DNA of 7,900 nucleotides from Opitutia bacterium. GTDB lineage: Bacteria > Verrucomicrobiota > Verrucomicrobiia > Opitutales > Seribacteraceae. Of the stretch, positions 5,920 through 7,900 are shown in pieces; the stretch's first letter is position 1; the number at the start of each line of letters is the position of its first letter. Made by a program: the position numbers and the translations under genes. The notes under the pieces are model-generated. The model did no database searches and had not been told where the DNA came from. It was given only the letters and a program-made list of their open reading frames with translations. Location of the stretch: positions 1-7,900 of the forward strand of contig NZLE01000082.1 of assembly GCA_002692605.1 (NCBI GenBank). The letters run 5' to 3'.

Positions 5920-6930
5920 ATGAAAGGTTCGGCGGTAGAGGAATTAATAGCCAATTTGCCGAAAACCGAAACACACTTGCACATCGAAGGAGCTCTCCCT
6001 TGGGAAATGCTTCGAGAGACGAACCCCGAAAAGTTTTCTTCGATCCCTGCTTTCAGGAAGCCGGATTTCAGGTATGAGAGCTTTGAGCAATTTGAGTCCA
6101 TTCTGATTGATCATGCTCTCTTGGTATTCAATTCAGCCGAATCTTATTATAATGCGGCCCAACGAATTTTCGAAAATCATCTTGCTGAAAAAGTGCGATA
6201 TGTTGAAACCAGCTTTCATGCCGGCATGATGGAGTTCCTGAAGATTCCGGGCGAAGAAATTCTGAGCGCTATTCTGGCGGCTGTGCCAAAGGGACTGACA
6301 GTGAGGGTTTTCATGGGTATTAGCAGAAATGCGTACACCCCTTATCTGGCTCCGCGCTTGGAGGAAGCGATTGAAAAATGGGAGCAGCTTGCTGGAATCG
6401 ATCTTCATGGCTTGGAGAGTCTTCCGATGGAGGATTGGACGATTCCTTTCTGGCGAAAGGCTCGTTCAAACGGTCTTACAGTCAAGGCTCATGCTGGAGA
6501 ATTCGGACCTGCCGAAAACGTTTCGCATGCAATCGAACGATTGGGAGTTCGGAGGATACAGCATGGCGTGCGTGCGGTGGAAAGCGAAGACGTCATGAAG
6601 GTAATCGTTGATTCCGGTTCGACTTTGGACGTTTGTCCGATCAGCAATCATAAACTGCGTGTCGTAAGGGAATGGGGTGATCACCCTCTCAAGGAATTCA
6701 TTGATCGAGGGATTTCATGTACAATCAGTACGGATGATCCTTTTTCCTTCAACAACTCGCTTTGCGAAGAGTACCTCAATTGCATGGATCGTTTGAATTG
6801 TTCGGTTTCTGATATAGGAAGCCTCGCTTGGAATGGTTTTGAGGTGGCGGATATGGAATTGTCTGAGAAGCGCTCGTCCCAAGCTGAGATCCTCAAAATC
6901 ATCGAAAATTACCATAAGGGCGATGATTAA
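5920..6930 (+). CDS. Adenosine/adenine deaminase family protein
   Basis: This is a zinc-dependent amidohydrolase-fold deaminase that hydrolyses the 6-amino group of an adenine-type purine, probably in salvage. From ATG 5920 it has 336 residues, normal for the family. THLHIEG (18-24) gives the two metal histidines His19 and His21. KAHAGEFG (189-196) gives His191 and catalytic Glu194, RIQHGVRA (212-219) gives His215, and STDDP (270-274) gives the Asp272-Asp273 pair. CPISNHKLRVV (239-249) is closer to my memory of adenine deaminases than of classical adenosine deaminases. STDDPFSF lacks the adenine-type continuation, so adenosine, adenine or aminodeoxyfutalosine are all possible substrates. TTG 5896 would add eight residues inside the M29 gene and has no better support; ATG 5920 is preferred, though it lacks a clear Shine-Dalgarno. 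The gene lies 13 bases after the M29 stop. Confidence 0.88.
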   Translation: MKGSAVEELIANLPKTETHLHIEGALPWEMLRETNPEKFSSIPAFRKPDFRYESFEQFESILIDHALLVFNSAESYYNAAQRIFENHLAEKVRYVETSFHAGMMEFLKIPGEEILSAILAAVPKGLTVRVFMGISRNAYTPYLAPRLEEAIEKWEQLAGIDLHGLESLPMEDWTIPFWRKARSNGLTVKAHAGEFGPAENVSHAIERLGVRRIQHGVRAVESEDVMKVIVDSGSTLDVCPISNHKLRVVREWGDHPLKEFIDRGISCTISTDDPFSFNNSLCEEYLNCMDRLNCSVSDIGSLAWNGFEVADMELSEKRSSQAEILKIIENYHKGDD

Positions 6931-7852
6931 GGGATTCTTTCGTTGCCCGTTGGACGTAACCGGACGGATTGATAAAGTCTTGGCAGACCAGTTTCCCGAA
7001 GTGAGCCGAACATGGATCAGGAAAGCGATTGAGGAGGGACGCGTAACCCGTTCGGATGGCTCTAAGTTGGAACCAAAGACGAAAGTTTTTCCTGATGATG
7101 AGTTGATGGTCGATTTGGAGCGTCCATCTTGCTCCCCCATCGAACCTTACGACTACCCCCTGAAGATTCTTCATGAAGATGATCACCTAATCGTAGTAAA
7201 CAAGGATTCGGGAATGGTGACTCATCCAGGCGATGGGACTTCGGCGGATACTTTGGTCCATGCCCTCATGCACCATTGCCCGGATCAGCTTTGCCCGATT
7301 GGAGCCCCTGAGCGCCCTGGGATTGTTCATCGTTTGGACAAGGAAACCAGCGGCGTTATGGTCATAGCCAAGTCCGACCAAGCCTATCACTCTTTGGTTT
7401 CTCAATTTTCAGATCGCAAAACTCAGAAGAAATATTTTGCCTTGGTGTCAGGGCAGTTAAGCGGAACAGAGGGAGAATTCAATGGTGCGATTGCTCGTCA
7501 CCCAAAGGTTCGGGTGAAAATGACGGTTGCCGAACACGGAAAGCCTGCCCTGACCACCTGGCGCTTAATCAAACGCTTCGAAGAGGGGTTCAGTTTTATT
7601 GATTGTGAGATAAAAACGGGCAGGACTCATCAGATTCGAGTTCACTTTTCCAATGCTTCCAATCCGATTGCAGGGGACTTGACTTATGGTTTTAAGCAAA
7701 ATGGAAAATCCCCTGTCTTCTTTAGTCGTGTTATGCTTCATGCCTGTGAATTAAGCTTTAGCTGTCCGAGATCGAGCGAAAGGCTTACCTTTCGCGCCGA
7801 AATCCCTGATGATTTGGAACTCGCATTGCAAAAGTTAACGCCCACTGAATGA
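6923..7852 (+). CDS. RluA/RluD-family pseudouridine synthase
   Basis: This enzyme isomerises uridine to pseudouridine in RNA, most likely in 23S rRNA, as RluD does. The 309-residue protein has an N-terminal S4 RNA-binding domain (about 12-62, with GRIDKVLADQFPEVSRTWIRKAI starting at 14). The catalytic domain opens with ILHEDDHLIVVNKDSGMVTHPG (82-103). It contains the catalytic aspartate in RPGIVHRLDKETSG (131-144, Asp139), KKYFALV (169-175) and GRTHQIRVH (233-241). ATG 6923 overlaps the last 8 bases of the deaminase gene and matches the usual family N-terminus. Upstream in-frame codons would only extend into the deaminase gene and have no domain support. An AAGGG (6916-6920) is close, but only 2 bases from the ATG. 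The exact target uridines (RluD versus RluA/RluC-like) cannot be decided here. Confidence 0.93.
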   Translation: MIKGFFRCPLDVTGRIDKVLADQFPEVSRTWIRKAIEEGRVTRSDGSKLEPKTKVFPDDELMVDLERPSCSPIEPYDYPLKILHEDDHLIVVNKDSGMVTHPGDGTSADTLVHALMHHCPDQLCPIGAPERPGIVHRLDKETSGVMVIAKSDQAYHSLVSQFSDRKTQKKYFALVSGQLSGTEGEFNGAIARHPKVRVKMTVAEHGKPALTTWRLIKRFEEGFSFIDCEIKTGRTHQIRVHFSNASNPIAGDLTYGFKQNGKSPVFFSRVMLHACELSFSCPRSSERLTFRAEIPDDLELALQKLTPTE

Positions 7853-7900
7853 TTTCCCAAGAAATCGAAACTAAAGCTCGCAAGAATTCTCATCTTGGGT
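7849..7900 (+). CDS. Start of an unidentified gene, cut by the window edge
   Basis: ATG 7849 overlaps the TGA of the pseudouridine synthase gene as ATGA, the same arrangement as panB/gpsA. The frame is open for 17 codons to the edge, reading MISQEIETKARKNSHLG. The coupling pattern and the lack of any terminator make a real next gene likely, but the fragment is too short to assign a family. A seven-base inverted match in this stretch (CCCAAGA 7856-7862, TCTTGGG 7893-7899) is most simply coding sequence. Confidence 0.5.
   Translation, partial: MISQEIETKARKNSHLG

Noticed and set aside
7856..7899. Seven-base inverted repeat CCCAAGA/TCTTGGG as a terminator
   Set aside because: The loop is about 30 bases, no T-run is visible, and the stretch is an open frame starting with an ATGA-coupled ATG.
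1..7900. A defence system, mobile element, CRISPR array or RNA gene
   Set aside because: All coding space is filled by housekeeping families, and I saw no repeats with spacers, transposase motifs or tRNA-like folds.

Overview
The window is a tightly packed, co-directional (+ strand) block of eight complete protein genes, plus the first codons of a ninth at the right edge. I see no tRNA, rRNA, CRISPR array, insertion sequence or prophage gene. Base composition looks even, roughly balanced between GC and AT by eye. Most genes lack a good Shine-Dalgarno sequence, and several start at GTG or inside the preceding gene. The gene complement (QueH-type queuosine enzyme, bacterial CysE with the cysteine-synthase docking tail, a nucleotide kinase with an extra C-terminal domain, M29 aminopeptidase) fits a free-living Gram-negative-type bacterium. 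My tentative guess is the Planctomycetota/Verrucomicrobiota group, possibly Opitutia/Puniceicoccales; this is inference, not proof.

Layout: panB (46-927; its frame is also open to the left edge) overlaps gpsA (924-1925) by ATGA. A 40-base gap carries a candidate promoter and a small inverted repeat. queH follows (1966-2616), then cysE (2652-3461), an adenylate-kinase-like gene with unusual ends (3512-4777), an M29 aminopeptidase (4791-5906), an adenosine/adenine deaminase family gene (5920-6930), an RluA/RluD-family pseudouridine synthase (6923-7852, overlapping the deaminase by 8 bases), and the beginning of another ORF (7849 to the edge, ATGA overlap). The longest gap is about 50 bases, so there is no long non-coding stretch to describe.

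Functionally the block is housekeeping: pantothenate/CoA precursor synthesis (PanB), phospholipid precursor synthesis (GpsA), tRNA queuosine maturation (QueH), cysteine synthesis (CysE), nucleotide phosphorylation and purine salvage (kinase, deaminase), peptide turnover (M29) and rRNA modification (pseudouridine synthase). It looks like an operon of convenience rather than one pathway. I found no convincing new defence or mobile system. The points most worth a second look are: the kinase's unrecognised C-terminal domain and altered NMP-binding motif; a 9-G tract in the last codons of cysE, which puts CysE one frameshift away from fusion with that kinase; the basic low-complexity N-terminal extension of PanB with an 8-A tract; and a promoter whose predicted start coincides with the queH GTG.
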